A stretch of DNA of 64,000 nt, from positions 124,001 through 188,000 of the forward strand of contig CAVOSA010000024.1 of NCBI GenBank assembly GCA_963698735.1, written 5' to 3'. Source of the stretch: RPQJ01 sp963698735. GTDB lineage: Bacteria > Pseudomonadota > Gammaproteobacteria > Steroidobacterales > Steroidobacteraceae. Position numbers and translations under genes: made by a program. The notes beneath the pieces are model-generated. The model searched no databases. It worked only from the letters and a program-made list of their open reading frames with translations, and was not told the DNA's origin. Position 1 is the stretch's first letter, and every line of letters starts with the position of its first letter. Below, one piece after another: positions 17,766 to 26,323 of this stretch.

Positions 17766-20750
17766 ATGCGCATCCTGGACCGGTCCGTTTACGTTGGACC
17801 TTCGCTCTACGCTCATTTTCCAGTCATTCGTCTCGAACTCGACCTGGGCGAGCTCGAGCAGTGGCCCACGGGCCGGCTGGGCGACGCGTTCGTCGACGCG
17901 CTTGCGGCCGCGCTCCCCGGACTGGCCGAACACGGCTGCTCGTTTCGTGAACCGGGCGGCTTCTTCCGCCGCATGCGCGAAGATGAAGGCACCTGGCTCG
18001 GCCACGTGCTCGAGCACGTCGCGATCGAACTGCAGAACATCGCAGGCGAGAGCGTCACCTTCGGCAAGACGCGCAGTGCCGGCGCACCGGGCGTGTACAC
18101 GGTCGTCTACGAGTACGCGCAGCGCGACGAAGGCATCGCGGCGGGCGAACTTGGCCTGCGGCTCCTTTGCTCGCTGCTGCCGGAGGCGATCCGCCCCGAG
18201 GACAGCGTGCCTGAAGGCTGGAGCTGGCCCGAGGCGCGTGACGAGTTCATCCGCTTCGCGCAGCGGCGCGCGCTGGGCCCGTCGACCGCGTCGCTGGTCC
18301 GTGCCGCGGAAGCCCGCGGCATTCCATGGCTGCGCCTGAACGATCAATCGCTGGTGCAACTCGGCCACGGCCGCTACCAGCAGCGCATCCAGGCGACTGT
18401 CACCGGCCGGACTTCGCATATCGCGGTCGAACTCGCGAGCGACAAGGAAGAGACCAACAAGATCCTCGCCACACTCGGCCTGCCGGTTCCGCGCCAGGAA
18501 CTGGTACAGAGCGAGGGCCAGGCGGTCCGCGCCGCGCGGCGCATCGGCTACCCGGTCGTCACCAAGCCGTACAACGGCAACCATGGCCGTGGCATCTCGA
18601 TCCGCCTCACGACCGAAGAAGAAGTCGTGCAGGGTTTCCGCGTTGCGCGCGAGCAGTCGCGCTCGGTCATCGTCGAGACCTTCCTCGAAGGCGATGATCA
18701 CCGCCTGCTGGTCGTGAACGGCGAACTCGTCGCCGCCACGCGCCGCACGCCGGGACACGTCGTCGGTGACGGCAAGAACAACATCGTCGAGCTGATCGAC
18801 GTCGTGAACCTGGACCCGCGACGCGGCGTCGGCCACGAGAAGGTGCTCACCCGGCTCGAGCTCGATGCCCAGGCGCTCAAGATGCTGGACAAGGCTTCGA
18901 TGACGCCGGAATCCGTACCGGAGCCCGGGCAGATCGTCTTCCTGCGCTCGACGGCCAATCTCTCGACGGGCGGCACCGCCACCGACGTCACCGACGTCAT
19001 CCATCCGGACAATCGCGAGATGGCCGTGCGCGCCGTACAGGCCGTGGGCCTCGACGTGGGCGGCGTGGATTTCCTGTCCATGGACATCACCGAGAGCTAC
19101 CGCAAGATTGGCGGCGGCATCTGCGAAGTCAATGCAGCTCCGGGCTTCCGCATGCACGTGGCGCCAAGCGAAGGCACTCCGCGCGATGCCGCGGGGCCGG
19201 TCATCGACATGCTGTTTCCGCCGGGCGCGCCGTCACGCGTGCCGATTGCCGCGCTGACCGGCACCAACGGGAAAACGACGACCGCGCGCATGCTCGCGCA
19301 CCTGGCGAAGATGTCGGGGTTCACCCCCGGCCTGACGACGACCGACGGCGTTTACATCAACGGCCATCGCACCGTGCAGGGAGACATGACGGGCCCCGTT
19401 TCGGCGCGCATGGTGCTGGCGGACCCGCAGATCGACATCGCGATCCTCGAGACCGCGCGCGGCGGGCTGATCCGTGCCGGCATGGGCGTGCCTGAAGTGA
19501 ACGTGGGCGCCGTGCTCAACGTGCAGTCGGACCACCTCGGTCTCAAGGGCGTCGACACGCTCGAGCAACTCGCGGACGTGAAGCGCGTGGTCGTGGAAGT
19601 TGCCAAGGACTGCGCGGTGCTGAACGCCGACGATCCGCTGGTGCTCAAGATGTCGGGCTACACCGAGGCCAGGAGCATCTGCTACGTGACGATGAACCCG
19701 CAGCATGGCCTGGTGCGCGAGCACATCCGGGCCGGCGGCCGCGCCTGCGCGCTCGAGGCCGGCGTCAACGGCCAGATGATCACGCTGTACGACCGCAGCA
19801 GCCACATCCCGCTCCTATGGACGCACCTGATCCCGGCAACACTCGAAGGCCGCGCGATGCACAACGTGCAGAATGCGATGTTCGCCGCCGCGATGGCCTA
19901 CTCGCTCGGCATCAAGCTCGACGCGATCCGGCACGGCCTGCGCACGTTCGACTCGACGTTCTTCCAGGCGCCTGGCCGCATGAACGTGTTCAACGAACAC
20001 CCGTTCAAGGTGCTGTTCGACTATGGCCACAACGCGCACGCCGTGAACGCAATGGCCGACCTCGCGCAACGCCTCGATGTCACCGGACGCCGCATCGTCG
20101 TGCTGGCGGGTCCGGGCGACCGCCGCGACGACGACCTGCGCGCGATCGCCGATGCGGTGGCCGGCCGGTTCGATCACTACATCTGCCGGCGCGACGACAG
20201 CCTGCGCGATCGCGCACCGGACGAAGTGCCGAAGCTGCAGTCCGCCCAGTTGCAGGCACGAGGCGTGCCCGCCTCCGCGATCTCAGTCATCCCGGACGAG
20301 CAGGAGGCGATTGAGGCGGCGCTCAACATGGGGCAACCGGGCGACCTGCTGCTGATCTTCGCGGATGCGCTGGTTCGCTCGTGGAAGCAGATCACTAAGT
20401 ACAAGTCCGCCACGTCGCCGGCTGCAACGGGTGAGGTCGCGCTCAGTGCGGGTGAGGGCAGCTCCGGCATCGGCGGGTTCATGGTTGACGATGTATCGAC
20501 GGCTCCCGCGTTCACCTCTCCCGCTGCAGCGGGAGAGATCGCACGCAGCGCGGGTGAGGGTACGCGGCAGTCCACCCAGTCCCCTGCTGGCAAGCCGGTG
20601 CAAGGGAAGAGGCCCGCACCGCAACGCTCACCCGTTGAGGCGGGAGAGGAAGCGGGACCGCACGAAGCCGGTGACGTTACGGACCAGCTCATGCCCGGCG
20701 TCATCCGCGACGCGCGCGGCGTGTGGATCGCCCCGGAGACCGAAGACTGA
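17766..20750 (+). CDS. cphA: Cyanophycin synthetase CphA
   Basis: A 994-residue enzyme adding Asp (ATP-grasp domain) and then Arg (Mur-ligase domain) to the cyanophycin chain. The order is: N domain (about 1-160), ATP-grasp (about 210-480, with YPVVTKPYNGNHGRGI), and Mur ligase with P-loop TGTNGKTTT from Thr498 and DYGHNAHAVNAM later. Usual length is about 870-900; the excess is a tail of about 80 residues (883-961) made of translated palindromic repeats, after which the frame resumes with LMPGVIRDARG. The start ATG at 17766 has AGGAGG upstream. It overlaps cphA'. Confidence 0.96.
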   Translation: MRILDRSVYVGPSLYAHFPVIRLELDLGELEQWPTGRLGDAFVDALAAALPGLAEHGCSFREPGGFFRRMREDEGTWLGHVLEHVAIELQNIAGESVTFGKTRSAGAPGVYTVVYEYAQRDEGIAAGELGLRLLCSLLPEAIRPEDSVPEGWSWPEARDEFIRFAQRRALGPSTASLVRAAEARGIPWLRLNDQSLVQLGHGRYQQRIQATVTGRTSHIAVELASDKEETNKILATLGLPVPRQELVQSEGQAVRAARRIGYPVVTKPYNGNHGRGISIRLTTEEEVVQGFRVAREQSRSVIVETFLEGDDHRLLVVNGELVAATRRTPGHVVGDGKNNIVELIDVVNLDPRRGVGHEKVLTRLELDAQALKMLDKASMTPESVPEPGQIVFLRSTANLSTGGTATDVTDVIHPDNREMAVRAVQAVGLDVGGVDFLSMDITESYRKIGGGICEVNAAPGFRMHVAPSEGTPRDAAGPVIDMLFPPGAPSRVPIAALTGTNGKTTTARMLAHLAKMSGFTPGLTTTDGVYINGHRTVQGDMTGPVSARMVLADPQIDIAILETARGGLIRAGMGVPEVNVGAVLNVQSDHLGLKGVDTLEQLADVKRVVVEVAKDCAVLNADDPLVLKMSGYTEARSICYVTMNPQHGLVREHIRAGGRACALEAGVNGQMITLYDRSSHIPLLWTHLIPATLEGRAMHNVQNAMFAAAMAYSLGIKLDAIRHGLRTFDSTFFQAPGRMNVFNEHPFKVLFDYGHNAHAVNAMADLAQRLDVTGRRIVVLAGPGDRRDDDLRAIADAVAGRFDHYICRRDDSLRDRAPDEVPKLQSAQLQARGVPASAISVIPDEQEAIEAALNMGQPGDLLLIFADALVRSWKQITKYKSATSPAATGEVALSAGEGSSGIGGFMVDDVSTAPAFTSPAAAGEIARSAGEGTRQSTQSPAGKPVQGKRPAPQRSPVEAGEEAGPHEAGDVTDQLMPGVIRDARGVWIAPETED
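20413..20458 (+). repeat. Palindromic coding repeat in cphA, unit A
   Basis: Contains GGTGAGGTCGCGCTCAGTGC followed by GGGTGAGGG. The order of blocks matches unit B, 98 bp downstream: a dyad and then a GC-rich GGGTGAGGG end. Translated in frame as SPAATGEVALSAGEG. Confidence 0.75.
20511..20560 (+). repeat. Palindromic coding repeat in cphA, unit B
   Basis: CTCTCCCGC and GCGGGAGAG form a stem around TGCA, followed by ATCGCACGCAGCGCGGGTGA and GGG. Translated as SPAAAGEIARSAGEG, nearly the same peptide as unit A. Confidence 0.8.
20625..20650 (+). repeat. Palindromic coding repeat in cphA, partial unit C
   Basis: CGCTCACCCGTTGAGGCGGG followed by AGAGGA is a shorter relative of units A and B, read as SPVEAGEE. 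Confidence 0.55.
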
Positions 20751-22579
20751 ACGCCGAGCACACCCTGCCCCTCGACGACTCGCGTCGTCTGCTGGGCGGC
20801 AACCTGTTCTTCGCCGGCACGGGTGCGGTGCTGGAAACGGTTGGCGTCGAGATCGACGACACGCTGCTGGCCGGATGGCGCACGCGCGTCGAGCGAGCGC
20901 GCCGGCATCTCGGCTGGGACAAATCAACGCCGGGCTCGCCGCTTGCGCCGGCCATCGTCGCGCGCCGTCATGCCACGGGCGTTTCGCTTGCGCTGCAGGC
21001 CCCGGTCGACCAGCTCTTCACCGCGACCGAACTCAACGAGTGGGCGCTGTGCGCGACGCTGTTCGAGCGCGATCCCCTGCGTTGGGCAAACGTGACCGGC
21101 GACCTGCTCGCGGACTATCTCGAGGACGCCAGGGATCCCGCCGACGTCATTCCGCCGGTGCTCGAAGAGGGCGCCGCCCTCGCCCGTCTCGCGATACGCG
21201 CGGCGAGCGAGCGACGGCCAGAGGTCGTGGCACTGATTGCAGAAGCCACGGCGCGCGGCGTCTGCCACATGCTCGACGAAACCGCGCTGACCCTCGGCGC
21301 GGGTACTGGCAGCAAGGGCTGGCCGCTGGATGCATTGCCCGGGCCCGACGCGGTGCCGTGGGCATCCTTGCGCACGATTCCAATCGCAGCGGTCACCGGT
21401 TCCAACGGCAAGACGACCACCGTACGCCTGGTCGCGGCCTGCGCGCGGGCGCACGGATGGCGTGATGGCTTCAACTGCACCGACGGGGTCTTCATCGATC
21501 GCACGGCGGTCGCCGCAGGCGACTATTCGGGGCCGGCTGGTACGCGCCGGGTCCTGCGCGATGCAACCGTCGAAGCCGCGGTCCTCGAGACGGCGCGCGG
21601 CGGCATCCTGCGTCGTGGGCTGGCGATCGACCGTGCGGACGTTGCGATCGTCACCAACATCAGCCCGGATCACTTCGGCGAGTATGGCATCGACGATCTC
21701 GAGGGCCTTGCCGACGTCAAGCTCAGCATCGCCCACCTGATCGATGCCGACGGACTGCTGATCCTCAATGCGGACGACGTGTTGCTGTCGACCAAGGGCC
21801 GCGTGCTCGAGCAGCGGCTCGGCTGGCAGCCGCCGCTCGGCTGGTTCGCGCGCGACTTCGATCATCCCACGCTCATCCGGCACCGCGCGTCGCAGGGCGC
21901 TACGAGCGGCGTGCGCGCGGGACGCCTGCGGATTTCGCTTGGTGCCGCCGAGCACGATCTCGGCGCGATCAACGACATGCCGCTCACGGTCGAGGGCACG
22001 GCAACTTATAACGTCGAGAATCTGGCAGGCGCGGCGCTCGTGGCCGTGAGGCTTGGCGTCCCGCCGACCATCATCGCGCAGGTGTTTGCGACGTTCGGCC
22101 GCAACCTCGCGGACAACGCCGGCCGGCTCATGCGCTTCGACATCGGCGGCGTGAGGATCGTGCTCGATTACGCCCACAATCCGGACGGGCTGCGCGGCGT
22201 GATGCAGGTCGCCGATCGCCTGCGCGCGCCCGGCGGCCGCATCGGCATGCTGCTGGGACACGCCGGAAACCGCCTGAATGCCGACATCGAGGAACTCGCC
22301 CTGGTCGCGACGGAGTTCGCCCCGGACCTGATCGTGGTCAAGGAAGACGAAGGCCACCTGCGCGGGCGTCAGCCCGGCGAAGTGCCGGCGATCATCCTGA
22401 ACGCGCTGCTCAAGGCCGGGATGACCGAATCCGCGGTTCCGATCCGCCCGTCGGAGGTCGACGCGGCCTGCCTGGCTCTCGATTGGGCCCGTCCCGGCGA
22501 CGCCCTGGTGCTCTTGATTCACTCGAGCAGCGCGCGGGCGCGGATGCTCGAGATACTCAAGTCGCGCCGCGACGCCTGA
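20723..22579 (+). CDS. CphA'-type Mur ligase paralogue of cyanophycin synthetase
   Basis: A 618-residue protein with a Mur-ligase domain like that of CphA but no ATP-grasp domain. The P-loop is TGSNGKTTT from Thr225; ETARGGILRRGLA and DYAHNPDGLRG follow. The first 200 residues are a separate region I do not recognise. Genes of this type, called cphA', lie next to cphA in several non-cyanobacterial genomes; their role is unsettled, perhaps chain priming or a second ligation. GTG start at 20723 overlaps the end of cphA by 28 bp; a CTG at the cphA stop is a possible alternative. Confidence 0.88.
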   Translation: MDRPGDRRLNAEHTLPLDDSRRLLGGNLFFAGTGAVLETVGVEIDDTLLAGWRTRVERARRHLGWDKSTPGSPLAPAIVARRHATGVSLALQAPVDQLFTATELNEWALCATLFERDPLRWANVTGDLLADYLEDARDPADVIPPVLEEGAALARLAIRAASERRPEVVALIAEATARGVCHMLDETALTLGAGTGSKGWPLDALPGPDAVPWASLRTIPIAAVTGSNGKTTTVRLVAACARAHGWRDGFNCTDGVFIDRTAVAAGDYSGPAGTRRVLRDATVEAAVLETARGGILRRGLAIDRADVAIVTNISPDHFGEYGIDDLEGLADVKLSIAHLIDADGLLILNADDVLLSTKGRVLEQRLGWQPPLGWFARDFDHPTLIRHRASQGATSGVRAGRLRISLGAAEHDLGAINDMPLTVEGTATYNVENLAGAALVAVRLGVPPTIIAQVFATFGRNLADNAGRLMRFDIGGVRIVLDYAHNPDGLRGVMQVADRLRAPGGRIGMLLGHAGNRLNADIEELALVATEFAPDLIVVKEDEGHLRGRQPGEVPAIILNALLKAGMTESAVPIRPSEVDAACLALDWARPGDALVLLIHSSSARARMLEILKSRRDA

Positions 22580-22601
22580 GTCCGCGGCGCATCCTCACTT
22601 G

Positions 22602-23762
22602 CTATTGCGCGGCGTGCGTCGCCTTCCAGTCCATGGCACGACGCACGCGCCGCTCAACCGACGGGTGCGTGTAGAACAACACTTCCTGCAGTCTGCTCGG
22701 CCGCGGGTTGCGGTATTCGGCCGTCTTGACCAGCGCGGACGCGAGCGCATCCGGCAGGTTCACGGTTTCCAGCGAATACTGGTCGGCCTCGTTCTCACCC
22801 ATGCGGATCGTTCCGTTGAGGACCGGTTGCGCGAACAGCAGGAACAGCGACACCATGAAGACGAGCACCGGCAGCCCGGTCGGGTCGCTGATGCTTGCGC
22901 CGCTCCCGAACGCTCGAGCGAACTTCGGAAACGTTCGGTCGGCCAGGTAGAAGAACACCACGGCGAGCACCGACATCAGGATGATCGTGCGCCAGACGTG
23001 CCCGAGCACGTAGTGCCCGATCTCGTGACCGGTGACGGCCTTTACCTCATCGAGGGACGCACCCTTGAACGCGACGTCCGCGATGGCGATGCGCGCCGAG
23101 CCCGCGATGCCGGAGACGTTGGCGGTGAAATTGTTCGACTGGCGCGAACCGTCGTAGACGAAGATGCGGTTTTCGGGCACGCCCGCCTGCTTCGCCATCA
23201 CGACGAGTGCGTCGCGCACCTCGCCTGCCGGCACCGGCTTGTACTCGTTGAAGAGCGGCTCGATGACGACCGGGCCGGCAAGCAGGAACAATGAGAGCGC
23301 GAACGCCGTGAGTGCGCCAGACCATGCCCACCAGTACCTGCCTGCGCGGCGCATGAGAGCGTAGACGCCGACGAAAAACAGCGCCACCAGCACCGCCGCG
23401 ATCGCTAGCGAAAGCAGACCCTGCCCAAGGAAATCCGTGAGCGGCTGGCTGGTGCGGCCGTAGCTGCGCTCGCGCCACCACGAGGTGAAGATGTCCCAGG
23501 GCAGGGACAACAGGCCTGACAGCACGAAGTACACCGCCGCAACGACCCATGCCTGCAGGTTCACACCGCGCTTCGCGAGCTTCGCGTTGACGCGCTCGAG
23601 CAGCCCGCTGCGTACGACGATCCAGGTAACCGCGGCGGAGACCAGCAGGTTCCACAGCAACAGCCAGTGATTGCCGGCGGTGTAGGCCGCAGCCTTCGCC
23701 AGCGCGTCGGCGCCGAGCGAGTCGATGTAGGCGGCGGTGGCCGCTTGCGGATCGAATGACAT
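22602..23762 (-). CDS. M48 family (Ste24-type) membrane zinc metalloprotease
   Basis: A 386-residue integral membrane protease. The zinc site is HEIGH at residues 246-250; the third ligand lies in MGENEADQYS near the C-terminus. About seven membrane segments surround the site, and the N-terminal half has the long helices of Ste24 (CAAX prenyl protease 1). In bacteria, which lack CAAX prenylation, it probably takes part in membrane protein quality control. The ATG is 24 bp downstream of tRNA-Ile on the same strand, so cotranscription with the tRNA is possible. Confidence 0.92.
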   Translation of the reverse strand: MSFDPQAATAAYIDSLGADALAKAAAYTAGNHWLLLWNLLVSAAVTWIVVRSGLLERVNAKLAKRGVNLQAWVVAAVYFVLSGLLSLPWDIFTSWWRERSYGRTSQPLTDFLGQGLLSLAIAAVLVALFFVGVYALMRRAGRYWWAWSGALTAFALSLFLLAGPVVIEPLFNEYKPVPAGEVRDALVVMAKQAGVPENRIFVYDGSRQSNNFTANVSGIAGSARIAIADVAFKGASLDEVKAVTGHEIGHYVLGHVWRTIILMSVLAVVFFYLADRTFPKFARAFGSGASISDPTGLPVLVFMVSLFLLFAQPVLNGTIRMGENEADQYSLETVNLPDALASALVKTAEYRNPRPSRLQEVLFYTHPSVERRVRRAMDWKATHAAQ

Positions 23763-23786
23763 GGAATTTCCTGCAATTGGATGGAA

Positions 23787-23862
23787 TGGTGGGCCCGCTG
23801 GGATTCGAACCCAGGACCAAGGGATTATGAGTCCCCTGCACTAACCGCTGTGCTACAGGCCC
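23787..23862 (-). tRNA. tRNA-Ile (anticodon CAT, lysidine type)
   Basis: A 76-nt cloverleaf with encoded CCA. The acceptor stem GGGCCTG/CGGGCCC closes with one T-G pair. The anticodon loop is CTCATAA on stem GGGGA/TCCCT, and the T arm contains GGTTCGAATCC. A CAT anticodon could be Met. The short D loop AGCGGTTAGTGC, the anticodon arm AGGGGACTCATAATCCCTT and the TTGGTC variable region match tRNA-Ile2, read as AUA after lysidine modification by TilS. The tRNA call is sure; identity is likely. Confidence 0.88.
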
Positions 23863-23921
23863 GCCGCGGCGCGAATTCTACTCACTTACGGAGCGGCAAG
23901 GCAGGCAGGAGACCGTGCGTC

Positions 23922-25103
23922 CTATTTCGCTGCCGTCACCCGGATCAGCTGCCCGTCGTCCTCGTCGGTGAGCAGGTACAGCGCGCCGTCCGGCCCGTTC
24001 ACTACGGCGCGAATGCGCTTGTCGAGTGCTTCCTTGAACAGCCGCTCCTCGTTGACGACGCGCCCGTCGCGCAGCTCGAGCCGCGACAACTCGCCGGACT
24101 TGAGGCCGCCGACGAACACATTGCCCGTCCACTCCGGAATTGCGGAACCCGTGTAGAAAGCCAGACCGCTGGTCGCGATCGACGGCACCCAGTAGTGCAC
24201 CGGCGATTCCAGGCCGGGTGCCCCGGTGCGCTCGCTGATCGGCTTGCCCGAGTACTCGGTGCCGTACGTGACGATCGGCCAGCCGTAGTTGCGGCCGCCG
24301 AGCGTGCGGTTGAGTTCGTCGCCGCCCTTCGGCCCGTGCTCGTTGGTCCACAACTCGCCCGTCGCCGGATCGAGCGCCGCGCCCTGGACGTTGCGATGAC
24401 CGACCGACCACAGCTCCGGCATCGCGCCGGGCTGCTTGCGGTACGGGTTGTCGACCGGCGCCTTACCATCCCGGTCGATGCGCACGATCTTGCCGATGTG
24501 GTTGTCGAGCGACTGCACCTTGTCGCGGCCCGAGTTGCGGTCGCCAAGCGTCACGAACAGGTTCCCGTCGCGGCCAAACACCAGGCGCGAGCCGAAGTGA
24601 TGACGGCTGGCCATCGCCGGCTGCTGCCGGAAGATTACGGTGACGTCCTCGAGCCCGTTGGCTCCGAGCTTCGCGCGGGCCACGCTGGTGCCGTTCTGCC
24701 CGTCGCCGCGTGGTTCCGCGTACGAAAGATAGATGCGCTGGTTGCGCGCGAAATCAGGATCCAGCGCGACGTCGAGCAGGCCGCCCTGCCCCACAGCGTC
24801 CACCGCCGGCACGCCAGCAAGTGGCTCGCTCGCCTTGCCGTCGCGATCGACGATACGCAGCCTGCCTGGACGCTCGGTGACGAGCGCGCGGCCGTCCGGC
24901 AGGAATGCGATACCCCATGGGTGCTCGAGACCGCGGCTGACGACCGTCAGTTGCACTTTGGCTTTCTGGGTGACGACGCCCGTCGTGTCGTCGAGAGCGC
25001 AAGCCGCACCGGCAAAAGTCAGCAGTGCGATCGCACTCAAGGCGGGAACGACTGAGGCGTTGCCGAGCTGCGCTCGGAGCGATGATCGGACTGGCCGCGA
25101 CAT
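23922..25103 (-). CDS. Exported PQQ-dependent sugar dehydrogenase (YliI/Asd-like)
   Basis: A 393-residue beta-propeller. The N-terminus (residues 1 to about 37) is a signal peptide ending near GAACALDD. Blades include LEHPWGIAFLPDG, QGGLLDVALDPDF, HHFGSRLVFG and ELWSVGHRNVQGAALDP; the GHRN block is the PQQ/Ca-binding hallmark of soluble aldose dehydrogenases. It would oxidise sugars in the periplasm using PQQ. No pqq genes are in the window. Start at ATG 25103; the frame is open upstream but only this Met begins a signal peptide. Confidence 0.92.
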   Translation of the reverse strand: MSRPVRSSLRAQLGNASVVPALSAIALLTFAGAACALDDTTGVVTQKAKVQLTVVSRGLEHPWGIAFLPDGRALVTERPGRLRIVDRDGKASEPLAGVPAVDAVGQGGLLDVALDPDFARNQRIYLSYAEPRGDGQNGTSVARAKLGANGLEDVTVIFRQQPAMASRHHFGSRLVFGRDGNLFVTLGDRNSGRDKVQSLDNHIGKIVRIDRDGKAPVDNPYRKQPGAMPELWSVGHRNVQGAALDPATGELWTNEHGPKGGDELNRTLGGRNYGWPIVTYGTEYSGKPISERTGAPGLESPVHYWVPSIATSGLAFYTGSAIPEWTGNVFVGGLKSGELSRLELRDGRVVNEERLFKEALDKRIRAVVNGPDGALYLLTDEDDGQLIRVTAAK

Positions 25104-25187
25104 GACGAACTCCGGGCGAGGTGTGAGATGCAGGTATTTTCGCATCTCTGCAGGCTGCGGAGTCAGGCGAAGCGCCGCATCTGCCTG

Positions 25188-25225
25188 AAAAGAACGAGAC
25201 GCAGCCCGTCGTGAAACGGGCTGCG
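25188..25225 (-). terminator. Terminator downstream of the DUF6249-type gene
   Basis: On the minus strand CGCAGCCCGT/ACGGGCTGCG (25216-25225/25200-25209) forms a perfect 10-bp stem with a 6-base loop. A T-rich tract, TCTCGTTCTTTTC, follows. It lies 18 bp after the stop of the gene at 25243. Confidence 0.75.
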
Positions 25226-25242
25226 CCACGGCGTCCTGACGC

Positions 25243-25671
25243 TCAGACCTTGGAGGCGGCCGCGTCGCGGGAGGCTTCCTTGGCCTTGAAGGCCGCGACT
25301 TCGTGCTTGCCTTCGATGAAATAGTAGATCAGGAACGCGAGGCCAACGCCGGCCGGAATCAGCCCGAAGAACCTAACGTCCTCGCCCGCCACCGCGCCCA
25401 GCGCCAGGAACAGCGCGATGCCGATGAAGAACCAGATCATGCCGGTCAACAGGTGGCGTGGCCGCTTGTTGCGATCCAGCGGGCCGTAGAAAGCTTCCGG
25501 CAACGCCGGCAGTTCCATCCCGCGCTCGATGGCGGCCATGCGCTCCTTGTGGTGCGCCTCGACGACGTCGCGGCGGCGACGGTAATCGAGAATCTGGTAA
25601 ACGATGGGAATCCCGAGCGACATGACAATCGCGACAATCGGGATGAATACGGCAACGACTTCTTCATTCAT
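25243..25671 (-). CDS. DUF6249-type small membrane protein
   Basis: A 142-residue protein with an N-terminal membrane helix (residues 6-25), a charged segment HHKERMAAIERGMELPALPE, two further helices (about 70-90 and 95-115) and a charged C-terminus. The ERMAAIERG segment after a first helix is usual for DUF6249 proteins found beside ECF sigma genes. Function unknown. Start ATG 25671 with GAGGAGG about 9 bases upstream. It is divergent from the ECF sigma gene through a mirror-symmetric promoter, so it is probably a target of that sigma factor. Confidence 0.8.
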   Translation of the reverse strand: MNEEVVAVFIPIVAIVMSLGIPIVYQILDYRRRRDVVEAHHKERMAAIERGMELPALPEAFYGPLDRNKRPRHLLTGMIWFFIGIALFLALGAVAGEDVRFFGLIPAGVGLAFLIYYFIEGKHEVAAFKAKEASRDAAASKV

Positions 25672-25697
25672 GGACGGGCCTCCTCGGCTGTTGATGG

Positions 25698-25768
25698 TTA
25701 TATGCCTCGTCCCCCGGAAAGGTTGCACCGGCCCCACTTGCAACCTTCTGCCCCGCAGGGGCATATAA
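25698..25768. promoter_or_regulatory. Mirror-symmetric divergent promoter of the ECF sigma locus
   Basis: Two nested inverted repeats share one centre (25733): outer TTATATGCC (25698-25706)/GGCATATAA (25760-25768) and inner AAGGTTGCA (25719-25727)/TGCAACCTT (25739-25747). Read outward in either direction the pattern is TGCAACCTT-N12-GGCATATAA. This looks like a -35 and a -10 element repeated for both divergent genes. On the sigma side the -10 ends only 6 bases before the ATG, so that message would be almost leaderless. Confidence 0.7.
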
Positions 25769-25774
25769 AGGCCC

Positions 25775-26323
25775 ATGGACGAGGCAATCGCAGGTCATCT
25801 GGCGGCTGGCCGCCACGCGCGGGCGTTCGACCTGATCGTGCCGGAGTATCGTAACCGTGTGTTCCGCCTCGCCTTTTCAATCCTCAAGGACCGCGCGGCG
25901 GCGGAAGACGCGGCCCAGGAGACGCTCGTCCGCGTCTGGAAGGCACTGCCGGGCTTCGATGGCCGGGCCGCGCTCGGTACCTGGATCTACGCCATCACCA
26001 GGAACACCTGCCTGATGGAACTGCGCAAGCGCCGGCCGACCGTCTCGTTCGACGACCCGGACTCGACCGAGGCGCAACACGCAGCCACCAGCATCGCAAC
26101 CGGCCCGGCGGACGACCCCGAGCGCGACAATCTGCTGCGCCTGCTGGAAACGCTGCCCGCCAACCAGCAGCAGGCCGTGCGACTGTTTTATCTCGAAGAC
26201 CGTTCCTACGATGCCGTGGCCGAGGCGCTCGGCATGCCGCTGGGGACGGTCAAGAATCTTCTGTTCCGGGCCCGCAAGCGCTTGATGCAGCTTGCCCAGC
26301 CCGAGGAGGTCAAGGCCGCATGA
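25775..26323 (+). CDS. ECF-family RNA polymerase sigma factor
   Basis: A 182-residue sigma factor with region 2 (about residues 20-90: YRNRVFRLAFSILKD, AEDAAQETLVRVWKALPGF) and region 4 (about 125-175: LLRLLETLPANQQQAVRLF, SYDAVAEALGMPLGTVKNL). Regions 1 and 3 are absent, as in all ECF factors. It overlaps the zinc-finger anti-sigma gene by four bases (ATGA), so the pair is made together. The shared divergent promoter suggests autoregulation and control of the DUF6249-type gene. Confidence 0.93.
   Translation: MDEAIAGHLAAGRHARAFDLIVPEYRNRVFRLAFSILKDRAAAEDAAQETLVRVWKALPGFDGRAALGTWIYAITRNTCLMELRKRRPTVSFDDPDSTEAQHAATSIATGPADDPERDNLLRLLETLPANQQQAVRLFYLEDRSYDAVAEALGMPLGTVKNLLFRARKRLMQLAQPEEVKAA

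Noticed and set aside
22564..22590. Terminator at the end of the cphA' gene (GCGCCGCG/CGCGGCGC)
   Set aside because: The left arm lies within the coding sequence and no T-tract follows; strong GC dyads are common by chance here.
23787..23862. Elongator tRNA-Met instead of tRNA-Ile2
   Set aside because: Both have CAT anticodons. The D loop, anticodon-arm and variable-region bases are closer to the lysidine tRNA-Ile; not fully excluded.
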